25,502 nt of DNA from UBA1014 sp964344035 (GTDB taxonomy: Bacteria; SAR324; NAC60-12). Shown piece by piece: positions 1 through 7,638 of this stretch; positions within the stretch are counted from its first letter, which is position 1; each line of letters begins with the position of its first letter. The translations under genes and the position numbers were made by a program. The stretch is taken from assembly GCA_964344035.1 (NCBI GenBank), contig CAYFLK010000059.1:1-25502 (forward strand). Reading direction: 5' to 3'. Under the pieces are notes generated by a model. It did not search any database and was not told where the DNA came from. It saw nothing but the letters and a program-made list of their open reading frames with translations.

Positions 1-1195
1 TAAATCGCTCTTGATCTCCCAGTGCGGCAACCTCGTAATGAGGGATGCCCAGGAAATACAGCAATGCATCGAGATTTGGCTGGGTCAGGCTTCCGGCGGT
101 GCGCTCTCGTAGAAACTGATTTGCGTTGAAGGCGATGCCGAGGCTTACCACTGACAGCATATCGAGGTCATTTGCCCCGTCTCCCACGGCTATCACCTGC
201 TCCATCGGAATCCCTTCGTGTTTGGCAACTTCACTGAGCAGCCTGCTTTTTTGCTTCCCGTCAAGTATGTCCCCAAGCACTTTCCCGGTCAATTCCCCAT
301 TTTTGATTTCCAGGGTATTGGCAAATCCATAATCCAGCCTGAAGCGGTTTTTGATGTGGTCGACCACCACACTGAAACCTCCGCTGACAATTCCGATCCG
401 GTAGCCCAGCATCTGCAGGATTCTCACCAGCCGTTCTACTCCGGGAGTGTAAGGGATGTTGTAAATCAACCGTTCCAAATCACTTTGCCGCACTTTTGCG
501 AGTAGTGCAACCCTGCGTGTGAGAGCCTCCTGGAAATTCAGTTTCCCGCTCATCGCCTCCCTGGTGATTTGGGCAACTTCCCTATCAGTTCCGGCAAGTT
601 TACTGATTTCATTTATCATCTCACACTGAATAAAGGTTTTGTCCGCGTCCAGAAAGATCAACCTTTTGTTTCGCCGAAACAAGTCATCCGGTTGCAGGGC
701 AAGATCGATTTGATACCGGTTGCGCAGTTCCAGCAGTTCGGACATCACAGACTGGCGCTCCAACGGTTTTCGCGAGTGAATTTTCATTTCAAACACCTGC
801 AGATCTTCCGCGTCCAGGGGACTGATTGCCGACACTTCCAGCCCTTTATCCCGCAGAAACTCCAGCAGGTGCTGCAGCAGGGATGGAGACAACCTGCGGC
901 CGAGCATGGTGAGAATATATCTGTGTTCTTCCTCGGGTGGAGGCTGTGAGGCAAGTATTTTGTAATCCAGCTGCAGACAATCCAGCTCTTTTTCCTTCCG
1001 CAGACTTTCAATCATCGGTTCCACCTGCACTTCCTTGTCCATTTCGAGTACCAGCAGCAGAGACAGGTTTTGTCTAAGGTTGAGGTGATGCAGTCCGCAG
1101 ATTTTTACTGGGAACCGTGTAAGCAGAGCGAATATATCCTGCAGTTCAAATTCAGTGGAGAGGGTTTGCAAGCTGATCAGCACCTGTTTGTTCAT
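1..1195 (-). CDS. serB: Phosphoserine phosphatase SerB, ACT-domain type (3' end outside window)
   Basis: Catalyses the last step of serine synthesis, O-phosphoserine to serine, in the cytoplasm. The frame is open from ATG at 1195 through the window edge, giving 398 residues without a stop. Residues 1 to about 170 look like two ACT-type regulatory domains (second one near ILTMLGRRLSPSLL), as in the roughly 400-residue SerB2 type rather than the 322-residue E. coli form. The HAD phosphatase core follows: motif I FLDADKTF with nucleophile Asp183, the AMSGKLNFQEAL cap region, motif II IVSGGFS, and motif IV VGDGANDLDML at about 337-347. Motif I has Lys where SerB usually has Ser (DxDST). It is the last visible gene of the minus-strand run and starts 15 bases after hemD. 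AAGG lies 5 bases before the ATG. Identification is firm; feedback control by serine is inferred from the ACT domains. Confidence 0.9.
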   Translation of the reverse strand, partial: MNKQVLISLQTLSTEFELQDIFALLTRFPVKICGLHHLNLRQNLSLLLVLEMDKEVQVEPMIESLRKEKELDCLQLDYKILASQPPPEEEHRYILTMLGRRLSPSLLQHLLEFLRDKGLEVSAISPLDAEDLQVFEMKIHSRKPLERQSVMSELLELRNRYQIDLALQPDDLFRRNKRLIFLDADKTFIQCEMINEISKLAGTDREVAQITREAMSGKLNFQEALTRRVALLAKVRQSDLERLIYNIPYTPGVERLVRILQMLGYRIGIVSGGFSVVVDHIKNRFRLDYGFANTLEIKNGELTGKVLGDILDGKQKSRLLSEVAKHEGIPMEQVIAVGDGANDLDMLSVVSLGIAFNANQFLRERTAGSLTQPNLDALLYFLGIPHYEVAALGDQERF

Positions 1196-1210
1196 TCCTG
1201 CCTTATGTTT

Positions 1211-2044
1211 TCAATGGGAAGAAACGTAGTGACATATTGCTTCTGACAGATGCTGGAAATCCTGTATCGAAGGCTTGACCGTAATGGGAAGTCCACGATT
1301 CAGTGCAGCAGCGGCGGTGATGTTGCCGAGGCAGGCAATTTTGTGAGCATCAGCTATCCCGGAATGCATATCGATTGGCAACACCCGGAACAGGTTTTCC
1401 ACCGCGGAAGGGCTTGTGAAGACAAGCCAGTCCAGTCTGCCGGATGAAATCAGTTTCACTAGGGGGGCAAAATCTGTCTCCGGCAGTTCGTTGCGGTATG
1501 CTGGTGTGAAAAGGACGGTAGCGTCCATTTCCCTCAACGCGTCATGCAATTCTCTCCTCGGATCCTCCGCCTGTGGAAGCCAGCAGCATTTCCCCTGCAA
1601 ATCACGTGTACGAAGGACCTCCGTGAGTCCTTCGCTCTGATAATGTCCGGCAACGACTTCTACCGGTATCCGCCATTTTCTCACCGCGGATGCAGTGGAC
1701 CGGCCGACACAGGCGATTTTTTTCCCGGCAAGTATCTGTTCGTTTATACCCAGTTTCCGCAGACGGCTGATGCAGCCTTCCACTCCATTGCGGCTGGTGA
1801 AGATGACCCAGTCGATGTTCTCGTTATCATGTGCAGCCGAATCAAACTCCTCCCATGAAGCAGGCGGACCGATAGCTATCAGGGGGTGATAATGCACTGC
1901 TGCCCCTGCTTCGCGCAAGACATCTCCAAGAGATGAACGTGGCGAGTCCCGACGGGTGACCAGCACATGCTGTCCCTGCAAGGGGGATCCCTTCTTTCCA
2001 ATGGCGGAAAAAGCAGGGGCGCCTGTAGGAGATTTTACCGACAA
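1211..2044 (-). CDS. hemD: Uroporphyrinogen-III synthase
   Basis: Closes and inverts hydroxymethylbilane to uroporphyrinogen III, the branch point for haem, sirohaem and cobalamin. The family is poorly conserved, but the typical layout is present: an N-terminal VLVTRR strand, the VIFTSRNGVEG motif, VGRSTASAVRKW, YRNELPE linking the two lobes, then LVFTSPSAVENLF and a CLGNITAAAA segment near the C-terminus. At 277 aa it is slightly longer than the usual 240-260. The longest frame begins with TTG at 2044, three bases after the upstream pspC-like stop, which suggests translational coupling. A TTG at 1981, just before the QGQHVLVTRR strand, has a better ribosome site (AAGAAGGGA) and would give the family's usual length. 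No other haem gene is beside it. Confidence 0.85.
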   Translation of the reverse strand: MSVKSPTGAPAFSAIGKKGSPLQGQHVLVTRRDSPRSSLGDVLREAGAAVHYHPLIAIGPPASWEEFDSAAHDNENIDWVIFTSRNGVEGCISRLRKLGINEQILAGKKIACVGRSTASAVRKWRIPVEVVAGHYQSEGLTEVLRTRDLQGKCCWLPQAEDPRRELHDALREMDATVLFTPAYRNELPETDFAPLVKLISSGRLDWLVFTSPSAVENLFRVLPIDMHSGIADAHKIACLGNITAAAALNRGLPITVKPSIQDFQHLSEAICHYVSSH

Positions 2045-2047
2045 GAT

Positions 2048-2392
2048 TCAGTTTCTATAATAGAGACTTTCTATTTTGGTGATCTGCGGTTGTGAAACCG
2101 GGACGGGGGTCTGGGTTTTCGCTGAGCGGACACGCATCACAAGGTAGTAGATGAGGTAGAGCGCTGGTCCAAACACTAACGGTGTGTAGAGGAGAAAAAA
2201 GAGGCGCATAACTGCCAGAGGGATTCCGACCATCCGCGAGAAGTCTTCACAAACCCCAAGCAACCATTTTCTTCTTTTGGGCATGTCCGGCAGAATTCCG
2301 TGGTAGCGGCGATACAGTCCGTAAGAAATCCAGATGCCAAAAAGCAGGGATATCAGGCCAAACAGATAAGCAGGCAGCATCATGATTTTCAA
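2048..2392 (-). CDS. PspC-domain membrane protein
   Basis: A 114-aa protein with two hydrophobic segments, residues about 6-24 and 62-85, separated by a basic stretch. The central RKWLLGVCEDFSRMVGIP followed by VMRLFFLLYT and a Pro/Gly-containing membrane helix matches the PspC core, which usually reads GVCGGLAEYFG-x-R-x-FVL. PspC proteins are inner-membrane partners of envelope-stress responses, but many free-standing copies have no known role. It sits between a 68-aa unknown gene (11-base gap) and hemD (3-base gap), in the same run as a DegP-type protease, so a cell-envelope connection is possible but only inferred. The last 25 residues are polar and not conserved. Confidence 0.7.
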   Translation of the reverse strand: MKIMMLPAYLFGLISLLFGIWISYGLYRRYHGILPDMPKRRKWLLGVCEDFSRMVGIPLAVMRLFFLLYTPLVFGPALYLIYYLVMRVRSAKTQTPVPVSQPQITKIESLYYRN

Positions 2393-2403
2393 TCCACAGT
2401 CAG

Positions 2404-2610
2404 CTAGAGGCCTTCAATTATTTGACGGTAGGCTTTGCGGAACCCGCGTTGAAGAAGATATTCTGGACTGACATCATAATGTCCGGACATCTCATGCAAC
2501 ACGGGCTGGAAATCCTGGCTCCCTTCCGCATCGTTTTGCATCAGTTTCCTCTGCAAATCACCGAGCAGGAGTTCAAATGAGATTTTTACTTCGGGTTTGG
2601 CGTTCATCAT
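2404..2610 (-). CDS. Small conserved-looking hypothetical protein, 68 aa
   Basis: I do not recognise this protein. It is acidic to neutral, has no membrane segment or signal peptide, and is predicted mainly helical (ELLLGDLQRKLMQ, SPEYLLQRGFRKAYRQIIEGL). It is supported as a gene by position: it lies between the DegP-type protease and the PspC-domain gene on the same strand, with only 11 bases to the next start, and no other frame competes here. Two ATG codons overlap at 2610 and 2607; CCGGA just upstream is at best a weak ribosome site. It may be a small regulator or simply an unknown operon member. Confidence 0.5.
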   Translation of the reverse strand: MMNAKPEVKISFELLLGDLQRKLMQNDAEGSQDFQPVLHEMSGHYDVSPEYLLQRGFRKAYRQIIEGL

Positions 2611-2703
2611 CCGGCTGTTGCTTTTGCCAGACGCTGCTTTAAAAAATTTTTGAATCAGGGAAGCAGGATCTGGATGAGGGGGCTTCCGGCTTTTCCCGCG
2701 GTT

Positions 2704-4155
2704 TTATTTTTTCAGAGTAACGAACCTTGAACTGCCGTTAATGCTGACGAGCAGCAAAACTCCTTCCTCTAAGTTGATGGAGGCGGCAATTTGATTGAAA
2801 TCGCTGATCGTAGTCACCGGTTGCCGATTGATTTCCTGGATGATCATCCCTGCGGCAAGACCCACCGAGGCAGCGGGGGAATTCGGTTTCACTTCCTTGA
2901 TGACCACCCCGCTGGAAACATCCAGCTTCATCTCTTCGGCCATTTCCGCTGTCAATTGTTCCACAACAAGGCCCATCGGGTTTTCTTGCGCGGGGGCTGG
3001 TTTTATGGTCACCCGACCAAGCTGCTTCGGCCGTTCATCGAGCCTGAGGGTGAAATACATCTCATTTGAATCACGGATGATTTTCAGTTCAATTTCAGAA
3101 TTCGCGCCTGCGTTCGCAATTTCGTTGCGCAGCTGGTTGCTGTTGGTAATGGGCTCCTTGTTCAATTCCACCACCACATCGCCTCTTTTTAAACCCGCGC
3201 GGTCCGCGGGTGTGTTTTTCATCACCCCTGTAATCAGGGACCCAGTTGTTTTGTCCAGCTTGAACGCCTGCGCAAGGTCTTCGTTTATGTCCTGGATTCC
3301 GACTCCCAGCCAGCCCCTGGAAACAGAACCCTTTTCAATCAAGTCTTCCATGATGCGTCGTGCCATGTTGATGGGCACCGCAAAGCCGATTCCCTGGTAA
3401 CCACCGCTGCGAGTGAAGATGGCTGAATTGACGCCGATGATCTCCCCGCGCAGGTTAACCAGCGGCCCCCCGCTGTTTCCGGGGTTGATTGCCGCGTCAG
3501 TCTGGATGAAATTTTCGTATTCGTTGATCCCGACATTTGTGCGGCCCTTGGCGCTGACGATCCCGAAGGTGACCGTCTGGGTCAGTCCGAATGGGTTCCC
3601 TACCGCAATCACAGACTCTCCTACCAGTATTTCTTTTGAATTGCCGACCGGCAGCGCATACAGGTTTTTCCTGTCTATCTTGATCACGGCAATGTCAGAT
3701 TCCGGATCTGTGCCGATCAACCGGGCCTTGACTTCGCTGCCGTCGTAGAGCTTGACACGGATTCGGTCTGCTTCGCCAACAACATGATGGTTGGTGAGGA
3801 TATAACCATCGTTGCTGATGATTGATCCGGAACCCATTCCTTCCTGCCTGAAAGGCTGTTGCGGGGCCTGCTGCGGGGGGCGGATGCCCGGGAAGAAACG
3901 TTTGAAGAATTCTTCGTTGTAAAGGTCAAGGGGGTTGTTCAGGGATTGTCCCTGGGATTTGTTCATGAATTTTTCCACTTTGATGTGGACAACCGCCTTC
4001 TGCACTTTTTGCACCAGCGCCGCGCGTGTTTTTGAAGTGCGGATAAGCGCTTCCAGGTCATCCGCGTTTTGTGCCTGGAGTATGCCGGGGCCATTTGCCA
4101 GCAGCAGCGCGAGTGCGAAGGTTCCGCGGATTAATTGGAGGAACGGGTTCTTCAT
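2704..4155 (-). CDS. degP: Periplasmic DegP/DegQ-type serine protease with two PDZ domains
   Basis: An envelope quality-control protease (HtrA family, S1C). It has a signal peptide at about 1-29 (basic MKNPFLQLIR, hydrophobic core, cleavage near LQAQ). The trypsin-like domain carries the complete triad: His124 in LTNHHVV, Asp154 in ESDIAVI and Ser228 in NPGNSGGP. PDZ1 runs from about 281 (GWLGVGIQDI) to 372 and PDZ2 from about 395 to 480. At 483 aa it matches the DegP/DegQ/MucD class, and a Gln/Pro-rich loop near 93-104 corresponds to the LA loop. The start is the first ATG before the signal peptide; no good ribosome site precedes it. It is the first gene of the minus-strand run ending in serB, with a 93-base gap to the next gene. 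DegP versus DegQ cannot be decided from the sequence alone. Confidence 0.93.
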   Translation of the reverse strand: MKNPFLQLIRGTFALALLLANGPGILQAQNADDLEALIRTSKTRAALVQKVQKAVVHIKVEKFMNKSQGQSLNNPLDLYNEEFFKRFFPGIRPPQQAPQQPFRQEGMGSGSIISNDGYILTNHHVVGEADRIRVKLYDGSEVKARLIGTDPESDIAVIKIDRKNLYALPVGNSKEILVGESVIAVGNPFGLTQTVTFGIVSAKGRTNVGINEYENFIQTDAAINPGNSGGPLVNLRGEIIGVNSAIFTRSGGYQGIGFAVPINMARRIMEDLIEKGSVSRGWLGVGIQDINEDLAQAFKLDKTTGSLITGVMKNTPADRAGLKRGDVVVELNKEPITNSNQLRNEIANAGANSEIELKIIRDSNEMYFTLRLDERPKQLGRVTIKPAPAQENPMGLVVEQLTAEMAEEMKLDVSSGVVIKEVKPNSPAASVGLAAGMIIQEINRQPVTTISDFNQIAASINLEEGVLLLVSINGSSRFVTLKK

Positions 4156-4395
4156 GTGAATTTAATATTTTTTGCAAGTTGAAAGGCGGAACACTTATTT
4201 ATTTCCATAAAATGATAGCCTGCTTTGCCGGGTTCCGCCATTCCTTTTTTGCAGAGGAGGGTTAGTTTGCGGATCATTACTTTTTTGCTGGACTTATCCT
4301 GTTCCAAAGATAGATTAGAACTGTTTTGAATCAGAGTTGCCGGTCGGCAGGTCCGTCCTGGGAACACTACTGGATTGTCTAACCTAAGAGGAACG

Positions 4396-4773
4396 ATGAG
4401 CGAAATACCTGGAGAACTGCTCTATACTACGGAACATGAGTGGATTCGCTTCGATGGGAAAAAAGCCGAGATTGGAATCACCGAGCATGCGCAAAAGGAA
4501 TTGGGAGACATTGTGTATGTCGAACTTCCGGCGATTGACGATGATATTGATGTCGGGGACGAATTCGGCACGATTGAATCTGTCAAGGCCGTATCCCCAC
4601 TTTATATGCCTGTAAGCGGAAGAGTGCAGGAAATCAACACTGAACTGAAAGATCATCCGGAGTTGGTGAACGAAGACTGCTACGACGAAGGATGGCTGAT
4701 CCGGATTGAACCAAGCAACCCTGATGAACAGGACGAATTACTTGATGCGGAAGGATATCGAAACGTCCTGTAA
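4396..4773 (+). CDS. gcvH: Glycine cleavage system H protein
   Basis: The lipoyl carrier of the glycine cleavage complex, which shuttles the aminomethyl group between the P, T and L proteins. The 125-aa product has the standard opening (YTTEHEWIRF), the GITEHAQKELGDIVYVELP block and the lipoylation site ESVKAVSPLYMPVSG with Lys64 as the modified residue. The C-terminal segment DEGWLIRIEP is also typical. I place the start at ATG 4396 because AAGAGGA lies 4 bases upstream; a TTG at 4375 in the same frame has no such site. gcvT, gcvP and lpd are not adjacent, so this copy stands alone here, and it could also serve as a lipoate-relay protein. It diverges from the degP-like gene across a 240-base spacer. 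Confidence 0.95.
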   Translation: MSEIPGELLYTTEHEWIRFDGKKAEIGITEHAQKELGDIVYVELPAIDDDIDVGDEFGTIESVKAVSPLYMPVSGRVQEINTELKDHPELVNEDCYDEGWLIRIEPSNPDEQDELLDAEGYRNVL

Positions 4774-5247
4774 ATACACTTCTCCCAAGCCCGGGCATGT
4801 TTCACGTTTTTTCATTGCAACCCGCAACATTAAGTGTTGAGTTGCTGTCGGCCGGGGGAATTGATTTCCAGTCAATTCCTGTCCGGATCATATCTTGTAT
4901 GTTTCAGTAACGGCTGACTGGGGCCGGTTTTCATGTTAATGTCCTGCCTTGGCTTGCTGCTGTCTACCTTCCGAAGCAAAAAATGATTCCCTATCAAAAC
5001 ACTGGTTCATGGGCATGACACTAATTTACCTGTCGTTCCGGATGTTGCGAAGCAGAGATCCTGAATCCAAAGACAACTGATTTCACTTTGGATTCACGTT
5101 CCCCGTTGAAGCCGGGGACAAAATTCTCTGGAATGACTTAAAATGGCAAAGAACCAGTTTTCTGGGTGGCTTAATCTTGAAGGCTTTTTGCCGGATTATC
5201 AATAATTACGAACCAAACAGGATTTTGGTTTCACTCCACCATGAGCC
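4774..5247. other. Intergenic region with two tandem hairpins
   Basis: No convincing gene is visible in these 474 bases between gcvH and the hydrolase gene. It contains a perfect 11-bp inverted repeat (TGAATCCAAAG at 5062-5072, its complement at 5086-5096, 13-base loop). Immediately after comes a second hairpin, TCCCCG ... CGGGGA at about 5099-5114. Neither is followed by a T-run, so they are not standard terminators. They could be a transcript-processing signal or an operator for the downstream gene. Confidence 0.4.
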
Positions 5248-6828
5248 ATGCACGCAAAACCCGGTACAGTACCAAAAAATATCCTGCTTATCACTGCCGA
5301 TCAATGGCGCGGGGATTGTCTTGGCTGTGTTGGACATCCCCTCCTGAAAACCCCCTACCTGGACGGCCTGGCGGCTGAAGGCCTGCTTTTCCGCAGACAC
5401 TACTGTCAGGCAGTGCCATGTGGTCCTTCAAGGGCTTCCCTGCTGACCGGCATGTATCTGATGAACCACCGGTGTGTGAACAACGGCACACCGTTGGACC
5501 GCCGCTTTACGAATGTTGCCCTGGAAGCCAGGAAAGCGGGATATGACCCAACCCTGTTCGGCTACACCGACACCTCCTACGACCCCAGGGACTTGCACCC
5601 CAATGATCCGGCTCTGAAAACCTATGAAAATACTCTTCCGGGAATGAGTGCTGAAATCCTGATTGATGATAGCCACAAACCCTGGATTGCATGGCTCAAA
5701 TCGAGGGGCCGGGGTCCTGGTTTATCGAGGGAAACCGTTTTCCTCCCATCAGAGGATGCTCGGAACTCAAGAACCCCCCGGTTGAATTGCCCCCCCAGGT
5801 TTTATGGCAAAGAAGAAAGCGACACGGCATTTTTGACTGATTCAATGCTGAGTTGGATGCGTGTGCGTGAACACGATAACTGGTTCGTCCATTTGTCATA
5901 TCTTCGCCCCCATCCTCCATGGGTTGCCCCGGAACCCTACAACCGCATGTATAATCCGGACGACGTTCCCCCTCCCGTTCGTGCGGAGAGCATTGCTGCC
6001 GAAATTCGGCAGCATCCATTGATATCCGCGGTGCAGGAATGGAAACCCCGCTCCGGTTTCTTTCCCGGAGAAGGTGATACGCCGGTTGCCCTGGCATCGG
6101 ATGAAGAAGTGCGTCAGGCCCGGGCAACTTATTTCGGGTTGATGACGGAAGTTGACCACCACCTGGGCCGGGTTTTCAGTTATCTGAAAGAAACCGGGCA
6201 GTATGATTCAACGATGATTGTCTTCACCTCTGATCACGGCGAACAGTTAGGGGACCACCACCTTTTCGGCAAACTGAGCTATTTTGACGAATCATATCAC
6301 ATCCCCCTGATTATCCGTGATCCCCGGTTTACGACCGCGAACTTGAAAAACCGGCAGATTGACAGGTTCACTGAATCGGTGGACCTGATGCCGACCATTC
6401 TGGACTGGCTGGACGTTGAAGTGCCGGATCAATGCGACGGTGTTTCACTGCAGCCGTTCATCCAGGGTGAAATGCCGGAACGTTGGAGGACTGAGGTTCA
6501 TTGGGAATTTGATTTTCGCATGATCGGTTCTTTTCAACCGATGATAGAAAAACGGTTCGGGTTGCTGCCGGATCAATGCTGCCTTGCCGCGATCAGGGAC
6601 GAACACTTCAAGTACGTACACATGACTGCATCTCCACCCCTGTTTTTCGATCTGCGGGCGGACCCCCACCAATTTGTCAACCAGGCAGAAAACACTGATT
6701 ACCAGGAAATGTTGTTGACATACGCACAGAAAATGCTTTCATGGAACATGAACCACCGTGAGCGGGTGCTGGCAAACATGAATGTTGAATTCGGGCAGCT
6801 GCTGCAATGGCGTGGACCGAGATGTTGA
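5248..6828 (+). CDS. Phosphonate monoester hydrolase-like enzyme (arylsulfatase superfamily)
   Basis: A 526-aa member of the formylglycine-dependent branch of the alkaline phosphatase superfamily. The N-terminus NILLITADQWRGD supplies the metal ligand Asp18. The sulfatase signature CGPSRASLLTG gives Cys58-x-Pro60-x-Arg62, where Cys58 would be oxidised to formylglycine. TSDHGEQLGDHH supplies Asp329 and His330, and Lys342 and His222 (LRPHPPWV) are in the expected places. The spread of conserved blocks (MNHRCVNNGTPLD, DPRDLHPND, YFGLMTEVD, PTILDWL, WRTEVHWEFDFR, PPLFFDLRADP) fits the rhizobial/Burkholderia phosphonate monoester hydrolases better than true arylsulfatases. Likely substrates are phosphonate or phosphate diesters, with promiscuous sulfatase activity. 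There is no signal peptide, so it is probably cytoplasmic. No maturation enzyme (FGE or anSME) is nearby. The ATG at 5248 is the best start, although no clear ribosome site precedes it. Confidence 0.82.
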   Translation: MHAKPGTVPKNILLITADQWRGDCLGCVGHPLLKTPYLDGLAAEGLLFRRHYCQAVPCGPSRASLLTGMYLMNHRCVNNGTPLDRRFTNVALEARKAGYDPTLFGYTDTSYDPRDLHPNDPALKTYENTLPGMSAEILIDDSHKPWIAWLKSRGRGPGLSRETVFLPSEDARNSRTPRLNCPPRFYGKEESDTAFLTDSMLSWMRVREHDNWFVHLSYLRPHPPWVAPEPYNRMYNPDDVPPPVRAESIAAEIRQHPLISAVQEWKPRSGFFPGEGDTPVALASDEEVRQARATYFGLMTEVDHHLGRVFSYLKETGQYDSTMIVFTSDHGEQLGDHHLFGKLSYFDESYHIPLIIRDPRFTTANLKNRQIDRFTESVDLMPTILDWLDVEVPDQCDGVSLQPFIQGEMPERWRTEVHWEFDFRMIGSFQPMIEKRFGLLPDQCCLAAIRDEHFKYVHMTASPPLFFDLRADPHQFVNQAENTDYQEMLLTYAQKMLSWNMNHRERVLANMNVEFGQLLQWRGPRC

Positions 6829-7067
6829 AATCCCAGGCCGTTTTCCGTCAATCAGGTTTGAAGGTGCATGAATAACAAAACGAATTCAATGAAACTTATC
6901 AACGGTCAAAACTGAAGCGAAACCAAGCAAGTCCGCTGAAACCACAGGTTTGCGTATACATTGAACAACTTTCCTCTTGTGGTTTTTGATGAATGCCAGA
7001 GGATTTGTTTTCTACTCAGTTTTTTTCAGGCGTAGTTGTTAACAAACAGTCCTTACCTGCACAAAAA

Positions 7068-7556
7068 ATGACAGAACAGAATAATGATTCGGTGAAAAAT
7101 ACAATCGTACGCGCCCCTATTGACCTCGAAGGTTTGCGGCGGCGTGCCATGCATCCCAAGGCCGGGGCGGTGCTGGTTTTTTATGGAGACGTTCGAAATC
7201 ACAGTCACGGACGTGAAGTTTTGCTGCTCGAATATGAAGCCCACGAGACTATGGCCCTGCGCCAAATCAACCGCATTGCGGATGAAGCCCGGAAGCGTTG
7301 GCCACTGCATTATGTTGAAGTGATCCACCGGCTGGGGAAAATGGATGTGATGGAATGTTCCATTGCGATAGCGGTTTCTTCCTCGCACCGGGGAGATGCC
7401 TATTCATCGAGCAGGTACATAATTGACACGATCAAACACTCGGTGCCGATTTGGAAAAAGGAAATATTTGTCGATGGTGAATCCGCATGGAGTGAAGGCT
7501 GTGAAGCGTGCAGCGTGATTGCTGAACCCGGTGATACTCCGCCTCCGCTCACTTGA
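7068..7556 (+). CDS. moaE: Molybdopterin synthase catalytic subunit MoaE
   Basis: With MoaD it converts cyclic pyranopterin monophosphate to molybdopterin, in the cytoplasm. The conserved blocks are all present: GAVLVFYGDVRNHSHG with Arg43, LEYEAHETMA, RWPLHYVEVIHRLGKMDVME, SSHRGDAY, and the catalytic Lys123 and Lys130 in the IKHSVPIWKKE segment. From the ATG at 7068 the protein is 162 aa, near the family norm of 140-150. An earlier in-frame ATG at 6993 would add 25 residues unlike anything in the family. Neither start has a good ribosome site. No moaD or other molybdenum-cofactor gene is adjacent, so its partner must be elsewhere. Confidence 0.92.
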   Translation: MTEQNNDSVKNTIVRAPIDLEGLRRRAMHPKAGAVLVFYGDVRNHSHGREVLLLEYEAHETMALRQINRIADEARKRWPLHYVEVIHRLGKMDVMECSIAIAVSSSHRGDAYSSSRYIIDTIKHSVPIWKKEIFVDGESAWSEGCEACSVIAEPGDTPPPLT

Positions 7557-7638
7557 CGGGACCGGGATCCTTTTCCTATATGGGTTATATGGATGTAGTT
7601 GATGGACACAATATTTATTCCAATGCGCTAGTTATTTC

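Noticed and set aside
6993..7067. 25-residue N-terminal extension of MoaE
   Set aside because: No ribosome site and unlike the family; the later ATG gives the expected length.
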